Source: Psococerastis gibbosa
Lineage: Eukaryota > Arthropoda > Insecta > Psocodea > Psocidae
NCBI GenBank assembly: GCA_963971405.1
Contig: OZ020484.1
Coordinates: 28,914,770-28,978,769, forward strand
DNA length: 64,000 nt
Reading direction: 5' to 3'
Of this stretch, positions 27,813-40,365 are shown in pieces. Position 1 is the stretch's first letter. Every line of letters begins with the position of its first letter. Position numbers and translations under genes: made by a program. A model generated the notes under the pieces. The model ran no database searches. It was not told the DNA's origin and saw nothing but the letters and a program-made list of their open reading frames with translations.

Positions 27813-28951
27813 AGTTGTACCTACTCCAGTACAGCACACATAAGTTCTCCCCGGAAACATCGATCCGCCATTGGAAACATTACGCAGCTTTACTCTCGGC
27901 CCAGTTTGATTCATGGGTTTTGCAATTTCAAGTTAAAAATTTAGTTACCTACTGCATTGTATTTTATACATGATAAAGCAAGTAACAGTGAATCATTTCC
28001 CGTGAGGGAAAACGTGGATGATCGCATGAACGGCTCAATCCATTCATATTTCAAAATTAGTTTTTGGCAAAAATGGGGAAATTGCAATTTTATTCAAACT
28101 TCCATCAGTTTGTACATTTTTTTTAAAATATTGAAATAGATGCATCATTTTTTTTTTTTTAGCCATTTTAGCGATAATAAGACTCCTGAACATACGGTAT
28201 AGTTCCAAAGTAACGCCAGAGAGAGAGGATGTGTTACTAACAACCCCCTCCCCCACCCTTCAATATTGTGCCTCGGGAAACTCTTATGCACGGCAGTGTA
28301 TAACCATAACTTACGGTCCGACTATCCCTCACACTCGGCCCGTAAATTGAATTCTCTACAGTGCTTAGTGGTTGCCCATGACATGGTCTCCTTATAATGT
28401 TGCTGTGGTGCACAGTAAGATTGTCCCCAATATTACCAGAGTGTGCGCATTCTATTGTAGTTGATTTAAGAATCATATAACCGGCATCTACAAGGCTGAC
28501 TCAATATATTTGATTCTATACATTCTGCTTTTAAAAGACTACCTTCCCGCGCTACCGCTCCGGGCGAACTCTCACACATCCTCTCTCCAGACGGTCCTTT
28601 GTCCACCTCTGCCAAGTCGCCACCGGCCTTGTTTTCGGATCAGTCCAGGTAACACGCCCCTCCAGGCTCTCGTGAGCGGAGGAGCCTCATCATGGACAGG
28701 TAGGACGCTACGGGCAAACGCCTTACTGCCACTTCACTTCAATGGTCTCTTGCGTTTGATGTAACGCTTAGTGGTGGAACCAAACGTAAGATTGCGGGGA
28801 GAAGACGGGTAAATGAGGTTTTAGAGGGTAACCTATGATAGGGGAGTCCTCTGCCCATTGCAATCCATTGAAAGCTATAATTTAAAGTATTTCCTTGACA
28901 TCCAAAAAAGGGGTGCTTTCAAAGCAATGAAAACATTTGGAAGACACTTAC

Positions 28952-29129
28952 TTTTCCCGTTGAAACTTGAGACTGTGGACAACCTCGGGCTTCTTCTGGC
29001 GGAAGTTCCACAGGTGGAGGACATAGTCGGAGGTGACGGTGATGAGGGCGCCCTCGTTGACGAGGAACTGGATCTGGATGACGGCCCCATCTCCCTCGTG
29101 TCGAAGATGGGTGTCCACTCCCGGGCGAC
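28952..29129 (-). CDS. Tomosyn (syntaxin-binding protein 5) upstream internal exon
   Basis: 178 bp on the minus strand between an AG acceptor (29130-29131) and a GTAAGT donor (28946-28951). It encodes RPGVDTHLRHEGDGAVIQIQ, then FLVNEGALITV, a YVLHLWNFRQKKPEVVHSLK block and the start of FQREK, a strong match to the tomosyn N-terminal propeller. The exon starts with two bases of a split Gly codon (the G of the usual G-R-P-G-V-D). It is markedly more GC-rich than the flanks. The preceding exon (the usual HGFPHQPTA region) was not found up to 64000, so the upstream intron is probably very large. Confidence 0.92.
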
Positions 29130-29464
29130 CTAGTCTGTGACAACTTGTTAAGGAAAATTAACACACAATTTCATTGGATAATTATTGAACCTGAGGGGAC
29201 TATTCCCACCATGTTTTGGTGAACCTATGAAAATGGAACCTGACAGCTATTGCAGTACCTATCTTGCCATGAGTTGGAATAGGATAAAACATGATAGAGA
29301 ACTGTAGTATATATAGGTACGTTAGATTCCCCCTTCAGACACATAGTGGAAGTGGCCCTAAGTTTTCAATGGGAGATTGCTCATTTGCTCCTAGTGAAGA
29401 AAGAAAGAAATTCATTTTTAATTGAACTTTCTAATTAACCTCCTCAAGAAATAAATAAATATTT

Positions 29465-29605
29465 ACTTTTTGTTCTATTACAGAGCCTACCTAGCGGAGT
29501 TAGGGCTATAAAGCCGGGACCGCCTGCTTTACATGTCCTCCAAAAAATGTATAAGTGTGGGACTCGAAAAAACAACCTTTTGGATGAAGGTACATCCGAA
29601 TAGGA
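29465..29605 (-). mobile_element. SINE fragment (same family as 58875-59075)
   Basis: Reverse orientation: TAGCGGAGTTAGGGCTATAA, then GCCGGGACCGCCTGCTTTAC, and GGGACTCGAA (B box in reverse). Confidence 0.65.
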
Positions 29606-30059
29606 ATTCAAGAAAAAAAATGGCTCTCAAACCTCAATCCTTAAAACGTTTCAGTCTGAAAGGATTCTAATTTCCAAATCAGTGAAATAGCAACACTGTC
29701 AATAGGATTTATCGCGGAGTAAAGTGGTGACACATCTTCACTAATTATCTTTATTTGTTTGTATTCAATGATAAGCAGCAGTTGCAATTAAATACAGACA
29801 GCTCTCTGTAATTTTGAATTATCCAATACAAGTAGCAGAAGCACACTACTAATCTCGATGACTCATTAAAATTACTGTGAAAGCCACTTCCCTCTCAAAT
29901 AATTGTATTTTCTAGGGCAGCTGCTACAATCTGGTGGCATAACTACAGTTAAAAGGAGAAACCACAGAGGGAATACCGAGTGCTATCACAAAGTATGATT
30001 ACACGAGATTTGGAACGCTCATGTACTACACACCAGCAGGCCTAGCACCAACGTAAAAG

Positions 30060-30300
30060 AATATTTACTTACCCGGGAAAAAGTGCTGAAAATTATCCTA
30101 AATAAACCGCAATGACTGTAAATTTACTTGCGGGAATTAAACCGGGATAAGCATTAAATTCAAAATTGTTTGTCAACAGAGATTAATTGCTGTTCATTGT
30201 TACAGTATGTGAGACGTAGGCGGGACATGGCAAAACAGTTAAATCTTACCTGCTCAGTTTTATATGGTTTAAAGAAAAAACAATTCCTTCCGTTAATGCT
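30060..30300 (+). repeat. Interspersed repeat E, copy 2
   Basis: TAAATTTACTTGCGGGAATT, GTTTGTCAACAGAGATTAAT and AACAGTTAAAT match the copy at 7235-7500 in the same order. Confidence 0.6.
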
Positions 30301-32999
30301 AGGTTTGCCGCAAGGAAAGAGACTTCATACTAGAATATAATAGGCTTTCACGGCTGGAGTCAGGTGATGGAACAAGAGAATCCGGGCTGATGGGCCGTGG
30401 TCGATCTGAAAGCGTTCTTCCAAACGTTTCGTCAACATTTGCGGTTGAAATCTACATTAGCACTTCGTATACAGTTGATATAATACAATTTTGGATGTCT
30501 ACACATTTTACCATTGAAGATGTCCAGCACAAATGGTGACAAAACGAAATAAAGTAGGCTTTCAGATCACAGCAGGTGCCTGATCCACCATCAGCTTTTT
30601 TCATCAGCCCAAAAAAGAAATATACCAACGAAAGCAGAAATGAAGAATTATGACTCAGTCGCCGGACAGTTCGCAAATTGGGACAGAGCTGTCCGCCTCA
30701 TCATCACACCTGAGAACAACTAGCGGAAGACAAAAGTGAAAAATAATGTAAAAAGTCAAAAGTGAAATATATTGTGACATTTGGGTGACCCAAAAAGCCT
30801 GCGAAAGGGAGAAATGTTTCAGCGAGAGATTTACCCACTGAACGCGAAAACTTTTGGCAGACGTAAATTAATTTATTTGGTTGCCACAAGGAAAGCGACA
30901 TAAAATATAAAAATCAAATATAATAACCGCAAAACTATTTAAAAAAACTTCTTTCTCTTATTTTTATAATGGGATTTCTTTTAACAAAAATCCAGCTACA
31001 AATTATAATAATTCACATTATGCAACTAGAACAACTTGAAACTGCATTAGATTTATTTTGCTAGGGATACTGGCACACCCGTGGGAGCCTTTCGGCGTCC
31101 CTGGCGTTTTGGCGCATGCTTCATCGCTACTGTGCGTCATTAATTTGGGGACATAACTAAACAGCCTTCAACTGCTTCAATAATAATATAAGTAATAACG
31201 AACGCAAATACGAAAAAAATTTCAGAAGCATTCACAGGATGAAATAAGTTCAAATGTATAGGTAAACAGGGACTTCAGCAGCATACATGCATATTGCAAA
31301 TAGGAAATTGCAAATTCATCGAGAACGGTTCACCCAAATTCTCAATGTAAGCAATTTAAAACGGAGACGTTTTATCAAATTTATTTATTGCCCGGGTCTT
31401 AAAATTTGATAGAAGAACGGTGTGAAAAACCATTAGGGACAATCGAGCTCGCAACTTGAGGATGCCAAATCATCAGGAAATTACCACCATATACGAGGTA
31501 TGCTGGCTTCCGCCCCAGCGCAAATTTATCTTCTTTTGCCAGTTTTCAAGGCATGATTTATCTTAAATTACATTCAATGGCAGCCCTTGAGATGGAAATG
31601 TGGTTAATATTTTACTGCAGTTTCTTTCATAATAGAAAGATTTCAGAGACATTAATATCGCGGAAATTTTTCTCTGACAACTCTTCTTCAGGCAGGCAGG
31701 AACAGCTTTAGAATTTTTTTTCCGGGTGGGGTTTTGACCATGAAAACTATTTTTTTGCTTTCGTAAAAGTCTTTCTCTACACTAACTGGAAGGTTGTTTA
31801 CATCAAAAAAGAAGACAAATTGTGGATTTAATTAAAAATCAGGAATGTTTTTTTAGATTAAATCAAAGCAATACGAAAAACTTACACTTTTTAAACATTT
31901 TCTAGGACTTCGGAGGGTGGAGAGACACAGTTCATTTTTTTTTTTTAAATCCAATAATATCGAACGTAGGGCCATAAATGAGATGTCGCAAAGTAGAAGG
32001 AATGTTCCCATATATCTTAATATAATATATAGTAGGCCTATATGGCACCCACTAACATTGAATGGCCACAGTTATTGTAGTTGATTTGTTAAAAATAACG
32101 GACCCTGAGGATGTCAAGTCGAACCAGTTTCAAAACTGTAGCCAATTGGGATTTACTATTTAACCCATAATACGAACACTTAGTTGTGCTGACCAATTAC
32201 GCAACCTTAGTCTATGCAAATGTCCTTTCATACTGTGTATCGTACATGTGGACATTTCAAACCCTTGAACCCTATTTCATGTCACACGAACATTTTTATC
32301 TCTATTTTATAGGTAGCCTACTACCAGTCAAAAATAATTCCTCTTAAAAACACGAATCTCTCAAGAACATTTTTTAAATCTCTCATTACAACTATAAGAT
32401 GAAGCTCTAGATTTGAACAAGAATCCATCCTTCTTGGAACTGTCAAGTAATAAAAAACACTGAAGAGAAAGAAAAGGGGCGACTTTTGCATTGAAATGAG
32501 CAAACACGCGTTTCGTGCTTGCCAGTATTACGGCGAATAACGAAGTGATTCCCGAAAATGAGCAAATAATTTGAGACCTTCGACCAATATTCGCGTGACT
32601 ATGCGCCTTAGCAGCGTAATCACCTACAATGGTAAACAAATCCTAAGACTGGTTGACAATTTTCTACACTTTAGCGATTTTAACACTATAATAGTATATA
32701 TATATATATATATATAATGAGTAAAATCTAACTGTCTCATAATGGTTTTCCAATTGCTGCAGATTTCGTGTGCTATCGTAACTTACAGTATGATATCAAT
32801 GCAGCCTGCAGTACAGTACAATATTGTACGATGACTCACACAAGACCAAGTGAAGTTTGCCATATTTTTCCTGTTTGACTTGAATTTAAAAAAAGAAGAG
32901 CATTTGATCCAAATTTGTGAGTTAAAAGTTGTTACACCTTATGAATTCCACGAATGCTGCGCATATCCTGGAGAGATCGTGTCCCTAATGCTGAGGTCC

Positions 33000-33150
33000 T
33001 GAGGCGAGTTGCTGTCTATGGTTAAAAAACGGAAACTAACATCCTTCAGTCATGTGATGAGGAACGAAAAGACTTTACTTAGTATCGCCTTTAGCATGTA
33101 ATAATCCCGGCAGAATAAGAACAGTCTGGTTGAAATTTATATATCTCAAT
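33000..33150 (+). mobile_element. Non-LTR retrotransposon remnant (short)
   Basis: Reads FSHVMRNEKTLL in pieces and RAGRIRTVWL-like codons. It is clearly related to the remnant at 14105-14370 (GCCATGTGATGGAGGAACGA against GTCATGTGATGAGGAACGA). Confidence 0.5.
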
Positions 33151-35710
33151 TATGGCTTACGTGTTGTCCCCTTCTGGCAGCCAAATATTGTGTGCGTTTT
33201 ATTTCATCATTGGCGATAAATATACACGGGTGTCCATTACTTACCCACCTATATTTTATGCATTGCCATGATGGGGGTCATGGGGGGAGGGGGCACAGGG
33301 TCATGACCCCCCAAATTTTAAAAAGGCAGCAAAATGAAAACTTATTTTTTTTAAACATGAAAGGGTTATGGTAATACTAGTACTTTAAATGGTTTCGTTT
33401 CGTTCTGTATGTGCCAACCAGAATTGTTGGGGAAAACTAAATCAGTTGCTTAAATCAAATTCAAATTGATTTTATTCTCAGTTTATACCTGAGGCTGCAT
33501 TTTGAGGGATGACCCTCCCCAAAATAAAAAGTTGTGTCCGTCACTAGGCATGAGTACTTATGTATTAAGGATATTCATCACAAAAGCGGTGTCCATTACC
33601 TACTGACACAATCCCCCTGGCTAGTTCTTTTTTTAGCTAAACCAACACCCTAGCCGAAGTTGAATTATACTCTCAATTTCAAATACCTCTTTCCAATTTA
33701 TCCTTTCTAGTTCAAGTACTTATCGAATTTCCGCAAATAACCGATAACAAAGTCGGGGTACATCTACCTGTTATTTGAGATCTCAAATTCAGACCGCGTT
33801 TGCCCTCTATTAAAAAGCCATAATCGATAATTGAAACGTTTCACCCCAGTAAACCACTTTATAAATAAGTAAAATAACCCCTTCATAATTAGTAGCATGT
33901 GCTTTGTTCACCCCCCCCCCCCCCCCATACATAGATGGGATCAATAAGACAAACCTTTGAAAGCTTATCGGTTGAAACGTGAGAATATTCTGCTCGGATA
34001 TATCCGCCATTTTAGAACTACACATTGAAAGCTCGCTTTTCCACGTTCTTTGAAAAAGGATGCAACCTCACCGTATTGCGAAAATACGATCATTTCAGCA
34101 TTATAGCAAATTCCTCAATAATGCTTTGAAATAACAATTTCTACTGCAAATACTGATCCCATCTTTTAGAATTACTAATTAAAAAAGCAATTAGGGCATA
34201 CAACAATAAAGGTGGCATATTAACCGAAAATGAATGAATGAAATCGATAGGGTTTTATCCAATTAATTGAAAAATACGTACTAAAGGCTTCGATTTCTCC
34301 TACCACCGCTTTTAATTCCGTCAGGTTTCACCTAGTGAAAGACGCTCAATTGCTCATGTTGTTTCACGATCTTGCTTTAGTACAGATTACTTTATATCTT
34401 CAAAATAACGAGTATGTTGCCTCTTCAAGTTAAGTTAGTTTAATGCCATACACCATGTAATGCTACAAAACCATATTTATCTTATTTTCAGTCAAAAACA
34501 ACTTTATTTTTATCTCCAGTTAAATGACAGTTGTCAAAAAATACAAAACCCATGTCAAAAGTAAAAGTGCCAATAGCCATAAAGACCTACAAAATAACTA
34601 CAGCCCATAAACAAACATATTTGACTTCATTTTCTTCCAATCTCAAAATGTATAATGCCAAAACAAAGTAAGAGGCGCATCCACAAAATAGGACAGACAG
34701 CTCGTGAGAAGGTTTACTGAAGCCAACACAGAGCAAACATGGTGCAAACTTACATGACACATTACAGGTGTTATCGGAATTTCAATATCTCACAGCAGAC
34801 GTGTCTGTGTTTATCGCCAACGTATTATCACAAAATCCATAATCTTCCGAGGAAATTGAAAATTGAACATGCCAAGATTTCATAAGTCACTTAATTGTAA
34901 TAGGCCTACGAATACTGCAATGAAAGAATCGCTCAATAACATTAACTCTTTAATAGTTAATTAAAGAAAGTTTATGGACAATATTGGTTAGGAAAACTAA
35001 AAATATTAATAACGACAACAACTTTTGTATGACTTTGAATAAGAAAAGAACCACGGACTACGAGAAAGAAATACAGCGTTTGTCTCACTCTTCTCCGATA
35101 CCCGAAGACAACCGAGAGTTGAGACACCTAGCGCACCACTGCAACACTACGTTGCCTCCCTACAAACAAGATACTAGTAGTGGCGCAGCTTTTCGTCACC
35201 CGAAAAGTCTGCGGATCAGAATTTCAAAACCTCCCATAAGAAGTTTCACTTCCATAATAAAAATTGGTGCTTGGGCACCAAAGTCCCAGTGATACAAGTC
35301 TCTTTGAGAACTTAGTACTGGGGTAGACTTTGAAAACTGCACGAGAAAAACTGTAATATACTATTTACTTACTAATACTACTACTTACATTGGGAATTAA
35401 TAAAGTTACATTTTTAATAAATTACCACAACCTTCAGAACGAAAATTTCGTAGAATGGTTCAAAAGAAGTTAATCGGTATATTAGAAAAAAAAAAAATCT
35501 GCCTGCATGAGTGGCTAGTACCAGTATCAGATCGGAAGGTCCTCTCAGGAGAGAATTAATGAACGTAACAAGCTGATGAGCTGAAGGGGAAGGCGAAGGA
35601 CTGAGAGAGCTGAAGGATGATATGCAGAGTTGCTGCCAACCAATCGCTGAGATAGTGGCTCAAAAGAAGAACAAGAGCATTGGCAGAATTCTTCGCCTAT
35701 TAATATCGAA

Positions 35711-35822
35711 CACGACGATAGTCAAGTAACTATTTACTAATTATCAAATATTTATTTAAACCCGATCACGACGATAATCAATCAACTATTTACTAATTAT
35801 CAAATATTTATTTAAACTCGGT
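35711..35822. repeat. 56-bp tandem duplication
   Basis: CACGACGATA at 35711 and 35767 begins two near-identical units rich in AT (CTATTTACTAATTATCAAAT in both). Confidence 0.8.
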
Positions 35823-36228
35823 ACAGAGTAGTTTTTCATTTAAATTAAACAATATTTTCACATTAATCTCTTCTTTAAGCCAACGCAACCACTGCACCAA
35901 CACTAATAGATTCTTATTGGTGAAATCCATTACCTCATGGTGCATTTTAATTAGTACGCTTTGAAGCAAAAGACATTACTCCCGTCATTTATGATCTACG
36001 ATTCGCTCTGCTGAGTGCTGGATATACAGTATGCAATGGCAATTTGACGGAATCCCGAGTAGTTATTAATTATTCCGAGAACTGTGCATCACAAGCGCTT
36101 AATTAGTCGGATCGCACGGTAAATCTCAGCTAAACACAAACGATCACTTGCGTTGCCGAAGCAAACTATTTGCCAGAACAGATGATACTTCAAACATTAA
36201 GCTCTCCTATGAAAGGTCCTATGTTTTT

Positions 36229-36390
36229 TTTCCCCAGCCGGTACCCCCAGCACTGGGAGCATTTAATAGAAAGAATACAATACAATATTAAAAATAATAG
36301 TTTTTACCGGAATACTGCATGGAACTCATAAGGGAGGCTTGTGGCAGGATTCGCCAGAAAGGCTACAAACAGTTATAGTTATAGAGAGTA
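36229..36390 (+). repeat. Interspersed repeat C, copy 2
   Basis: Second copy of the unit described at 15626-15780, same strand, with small indels. Confidence 0.75.
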
Positions 36391-36469
36391 CGAATGTAAT
36401 AATAATGATAATAATATCCTAAAGGATGTTTTTATTCACCTAAACCTATTGGTCCCTAGTCCAACGACC

Positions 36470-36672
36470 CTGTAGATTTCGGACATTATTTGTATTGCTT
36501 CCGTAAGAATTTTGGGCCATTGGCAAACTGGTATACGTCCTCGATGTCAGCCTACACTAGTTTCAAGCGATAATGGACAAGCTGTGACAAGCTTACCATT
36601 GGCGCAGTGTAACAGGTGGAAGCATGACTTAACCAAGTACAGATACGAGTCAAGTCACATGTAAACTTCACA
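36470..36672 (+). repeat. Interspersed repeat D, copy 3
   Basis: GGCCATTGGCAAACTGGTAT, GTCAGCCTACACTAG, GCGATAATGGACAAGCTGTG and GGAAGCATGACTTAACCAAG match the other two copies. Confidence 0.6.
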
Positions 36673-37102
36673 AAGATAATTCTTCCCCAGTTTCAATGGG
36701 CAGACCTACGAAAAAATTCAACGTTTCATTACATAGCCCCGCTAACATTTTATTTCTTTAGTTCTGTCCTGTTCTGTCTAATTAAGTTCAATGGTAAGTA
36801 ATATTTTGAGACCTATGTCCACCTACTAGTGATATCACAAAGCCATCATGAATAAGACTCAAGACAAGAAAGTCTCAAAGTTGGGTTTCACAGCTCAGAA
36901 ACCGTCAGTAAGCTAATTTAAAAGTTAACCGGACTTTATTCTATTGTACGAGTATAAGACCCTAACATTTACTATTCAAAGCGTTGCTAACATGTAAGTG
37001 TGAGTACAAAGCAAGTGATCTTTATAAGTTTTCTTGTAAGCCATAAAAAGTAGCAAGGAGCAAGGAAGTTTGTAATAGAATTCAATTACAAAAGAATTTT
37101 CA

Positions 37103-37104
<2 letters not shown>

Positions 37105-37133
<29 letters not shown>
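37105..37133. repeat. Poly-A tract of 29 bases
   Basis: An uninterrupted A run. It could be a retroposon tail, but nothing recognisable precedes it apart from TTCAATTACAAAAG. Confidence 0.7.
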
Positions 37134-37829
37134 CATTTGGACACTCATAAATGAACCTTTGTTGAACTTCAAAATGAGGGAGAGCAGCTTGTTAAACAGT
37201 AAAATGTGCAAGCACAGTCAACAAATTTAAATGAAATTTAAAGCCAAAGAAAGCTACTTCCGAGCAAACTATCCGAGGAAACAAAACAACAGTATGGATT
37301 TCAAGCTTCTCCGCAAATATTTGACTCTTCCGACTCCTAAAGAAACCCGATATTGCGACAGCAAGTTGCTTAACTTGAATATAGCTCAACTCTTCAACAA
37401 AGCCCCCACATTTCCGACCCCTGAGCCTCGGGGGAGTACCCTCGTATTTTTCGTCACTTCTATTGTCAGTCCCCATAGACCTATTTTACCTTCACTATTT
37501 TCAAAGATCCCACAATATTTTGCATCAACGCCCTCAGCTGATTTCTAAATCAACTTGATACTGTAAAATATGTGTTTCATATATTGGTTGCGTTTACCCC
37601 AGTAGTTATAGGTTTTCAAATGGAACTAATAAAATTTCTTGCGTCACCGGAAGTTGCTATATCGGCACATTTCTTACAAAAAAACGATAGCTATGTTATT
37701 TTTGTTTAATTTGATAACTCTTTCAAGTCTATATGTCTAACCATAGCGATTTTTTTTACCGTAGTTCCAAGTATATACTGCAGACGCAGCGGACCATTGT
37801 GGTCAAGTGGCCCGCACTCCGAAAAAATG

Positions 37830-38775
37830 AGTCGGATATGGGTCATGTGAATTTAAAGAAAAAACGTTGGAGCCGTTTTGGAAAAAAACATTTTCGACTT
37901 TTTTTAGGGTAAACCCCCCCCCCCCCCAAAAAAAAAAATAGCGTGCGTGTATCGGTGTACACACATAAGAAGTGAAACTTCCTTATGACATCATTTTTCG
38001 AAACATGATCTACTACAATATTTTTACAACTTTACAGAAATTGGTTAAGTAAAGCTAAATTAGATCAATTTTAAGCAAAAGGCTTTTATTATTATACACA
38101 TGTATACAAATAATTCAATTATTTTACCTTATTGTTGCAAAGATTATAATAGCATTTTATTAATTATATTGGTTGTCTGTAAGTCGGTTGTAAAGTCGGT
38201 TTACAGACGATAGTTTAACGTGACAATGCCTAAATTACTAAACTTCACTTACATAATATATGGCTGGAAAGAGAAAGAAATGTGGAAAAGCCCTTACGTA
38301 GCATGAATTTTTTAAATAGATAATAACGCGGTCAAAATAGGCCTATTTTTGTTCAAAAATCGAGCGCACCCCCTGACGTTTCACACCCACAAAGCGAAAC
38401 CCCTTGCTTGATCACCACAAATATAGCATGGCCTGAAAGAGGAAGAATATACGAATACATGGGTATAATTTAAATTGAGATAGGCCATCTACATCTACCC
38501 AAAAATGAGCGTCATCCATGAGTGCAGAAATCAGGATGGCTCAAAACAAGATGGCGCGTAACTGGATTTTTCTCCCTACGACGATAAAGAAGTTTCACTT
38601 CAAAAATTGAGTTAGCCCAAAATAAAATGTTTGTGAACCTACAATTAAAGCCAATTTTCAACAAATTCCACCGAGTAGTTTGCCTATACGAATCGACGAA
38701 CAGACAAACAGACAGGTATTTAGTAAATATCGACCATCACAAAGCTTTCCTTACACTAACGTATAAATAGTAAAG
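37830..38775 (+). repeat. Interspersed repeat family A, degenerate copy with internal insertion
   Basis: Family A sequence (GTTGGAGCCGTTTT, poly-C, then TGAGTTAGCCCAAAATAAA, CAGACAAACAGACAG, CACAAAGCTTTCCTTACACT) is split by about 0.65 kb (37930-38610) of other sequence related to 59220-59800. Confidence 0.65.
37930..38612. repeat. Repeat family B, copy 1 (nested in family A)
   Basis: AT-rich, with inverted ends AGAAGTGAAACTTC and AAAGAAGTTTCACTTC. Related in ends, layout and AAATGGC/GATGGC-type motifs to 59220-59800. No ORF. Confidence 0.5.
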
Positions 38776-38857
38776 CAACAAAATTAACACGCTAAAAGCA
38801 GGGCTCACAACAGAATACAGGAGCAGTAAGTTCTGCGCCTGTGGACTCGACCTTTTT

Positions 38858-39695
38858 GCTTTCCAATTTTTACGTAGTATAAGGAAAGCTTTGTGACGGT
38901 CCAAATTTTCGATTCCGAGATTACAACGGATTTACACGTTTTAAGGTCCCAGGAACCCAAAAAAGTGGCTTTTACGAAATGTCTGTCTGTCTGTCTATCT
39001 ATGCGTCAATTTCCGGGCAAACTACTCCGAATTTGATGAAATTTCACAAAAATCATACCTCGGGACCATTTTTATTATTTGGGGCTAACTCAATTTGGGG
39101 GGGTTTTATTCTCAAAAAACTCCAAAAAAAAGTCTAAAAAAATTATTTCTCAAAAACGGCTCCAGCGATTTCTTTTAAATTCACATATATTGTAGTTTTT
39201 AATAATGTTGATAAAATGCGGGGAGTCGCTTGCCCCTTGATAGGTTGCATCTGGGGGTAAAAAAATAAAAATAACTAAATTTTAATGAAAAATGACTAAA
39301 AAATAATTTTTCTGCGAAACCTTTCTATCGATGATTTCTACCTTCAGGTATGTTTTAGGTGTTAAATTGAGTAACGAAATCGGACAGGTTGCTTTCCCAG
39401 AAAGAAAAGTATTTAGTTTTGTACAAAAAAATGTTTTTTTTTTTTTAAAAAATGATACAAAATTCACACTCAAACGCATTGCGTGCCCTGCCAGTATTAC
39501 TGTGTGTTAATGTGCTGGTCTGACCTATCTAGAATTTACTCACCTCCAGTGACGTCAGGTAGACAACCCCCCCCCCCCCCGAGATTTCGGAAATTTAACC
39601 ATAGGAAAATTATTTACCATGAAATTACTCATTTTCTCTATCTAATAATTTTGATAAATTGGAAAACATGTTCGAGTAAACTCGGACCGGTTCTT
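38858..39695 (-). repeat. Interspersed repeat family A, copy 4 (minus)
   Basis: Near-complete copy from TGCTTTCCAATTTTTACG to CTCGGACCGGTTCTT, with both 15-bp inverted ends recognisable (one has a base change), a CTGT microsatellite and a poly-C run at about 39569. Confidence 0.85.
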
Positions 39696-40010
39696 TTCAT
39701 GTTGCTAGAAAACACCTCATTGAATGGTAAATAAGGTGGAAGCTACAGACTTCATCGTCAAAAGTAGAAACAGTATATATGGTAGTTTCGCCCATTAGGC
39801 TAAACTTCGCGACTTCGGTGGCAAGGTGGTAGCGTGCTTTTAATTGTGTGAGTTTCCACACACCTTGCGGTTGGAGACGTGTCGTACCTCGACACAATTA
39901 CCTACTAGGTTACTTAAGTGAGGCGATAGAAGAGGTTAATCGGATACATTCATCGAATTGTTTGTACGCGATTAACCTCTTACAAAAACATAAAGTAAAA
40001 CATAAAATAA

Positions 40011-40365
40011 ATTCAGGTATGTTGTACGTGTTAAATTGCGTAACGAAACCGGACAGGTTGCTTTCCCAGAAAAGTATTTGGTTTTGTAGAAACAAATGTT
40101 TTTTTGAAAAAATGATAGAAAATTCACGCTCAAATGCATTGCGTGCCCTGCCAGTATTTCTGTGTGGTAATGTGTTGGTCTGACCTATCTTGAATTTACC
40201 TCACCTCCAGTGACGTCAGGTGGACACCCCCCCCCCCCCTCCCCCGAGATATCGGAAATTTAACCATAGGAAAATTATTTACCATGAAATTACTCATTTT
40301 CTCTATCTACTAATTTTGATAAATTGGAAAGGATGTTCGAGTAAACTCGGACCGGTTCTTTTTAA
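40011..40365 (-). repeat. Interspersed repeat family A, truncated copy 5 (minus)
   Basis: Only the half with the poly-C run and the CTCGGACCGGTTCTT terminus remains, from TTCAGGTATGTTG onward. The CAGA half is missing. Confidence 0.8.

Larger units (their letters stand above)
20516..28951. other. Tomosyn intron (19711-28951), repeat-bearing
   Basis: Between the two tomosyn exons. It holds the foldback element, SINE pieces, palindrome, LINE 3' end and MITE listed separately. A GC-richer patch at 28540-28720 has no convincing frame. No other gene seen. Confidence 0.6.
29606..35710. other. Host DNA without a recognised gene
   Basis: Upstream of the tomosyn exon on its strand, so possibly intron. 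Holds repeat E, a LINE remnant, a TA microsatellite (32694-32717) and a C-run near 33910. Confidence 0.5.
35823..37829. other. Host DNA with repeats C and D, no gene recognised
   Basis: Besides the two listed repeats and the poly-A tract nothing is recognisable. The frame at 37231-37548 has no known pattern. Confidence 0.45.

Noticed and set aside
28510..28764. 84-codon plus-strand frame in a GC-richer patch near the tomosyn exon
   Set aside because: No domain, no splice-site support and no match to tomosyn in the minus strand.
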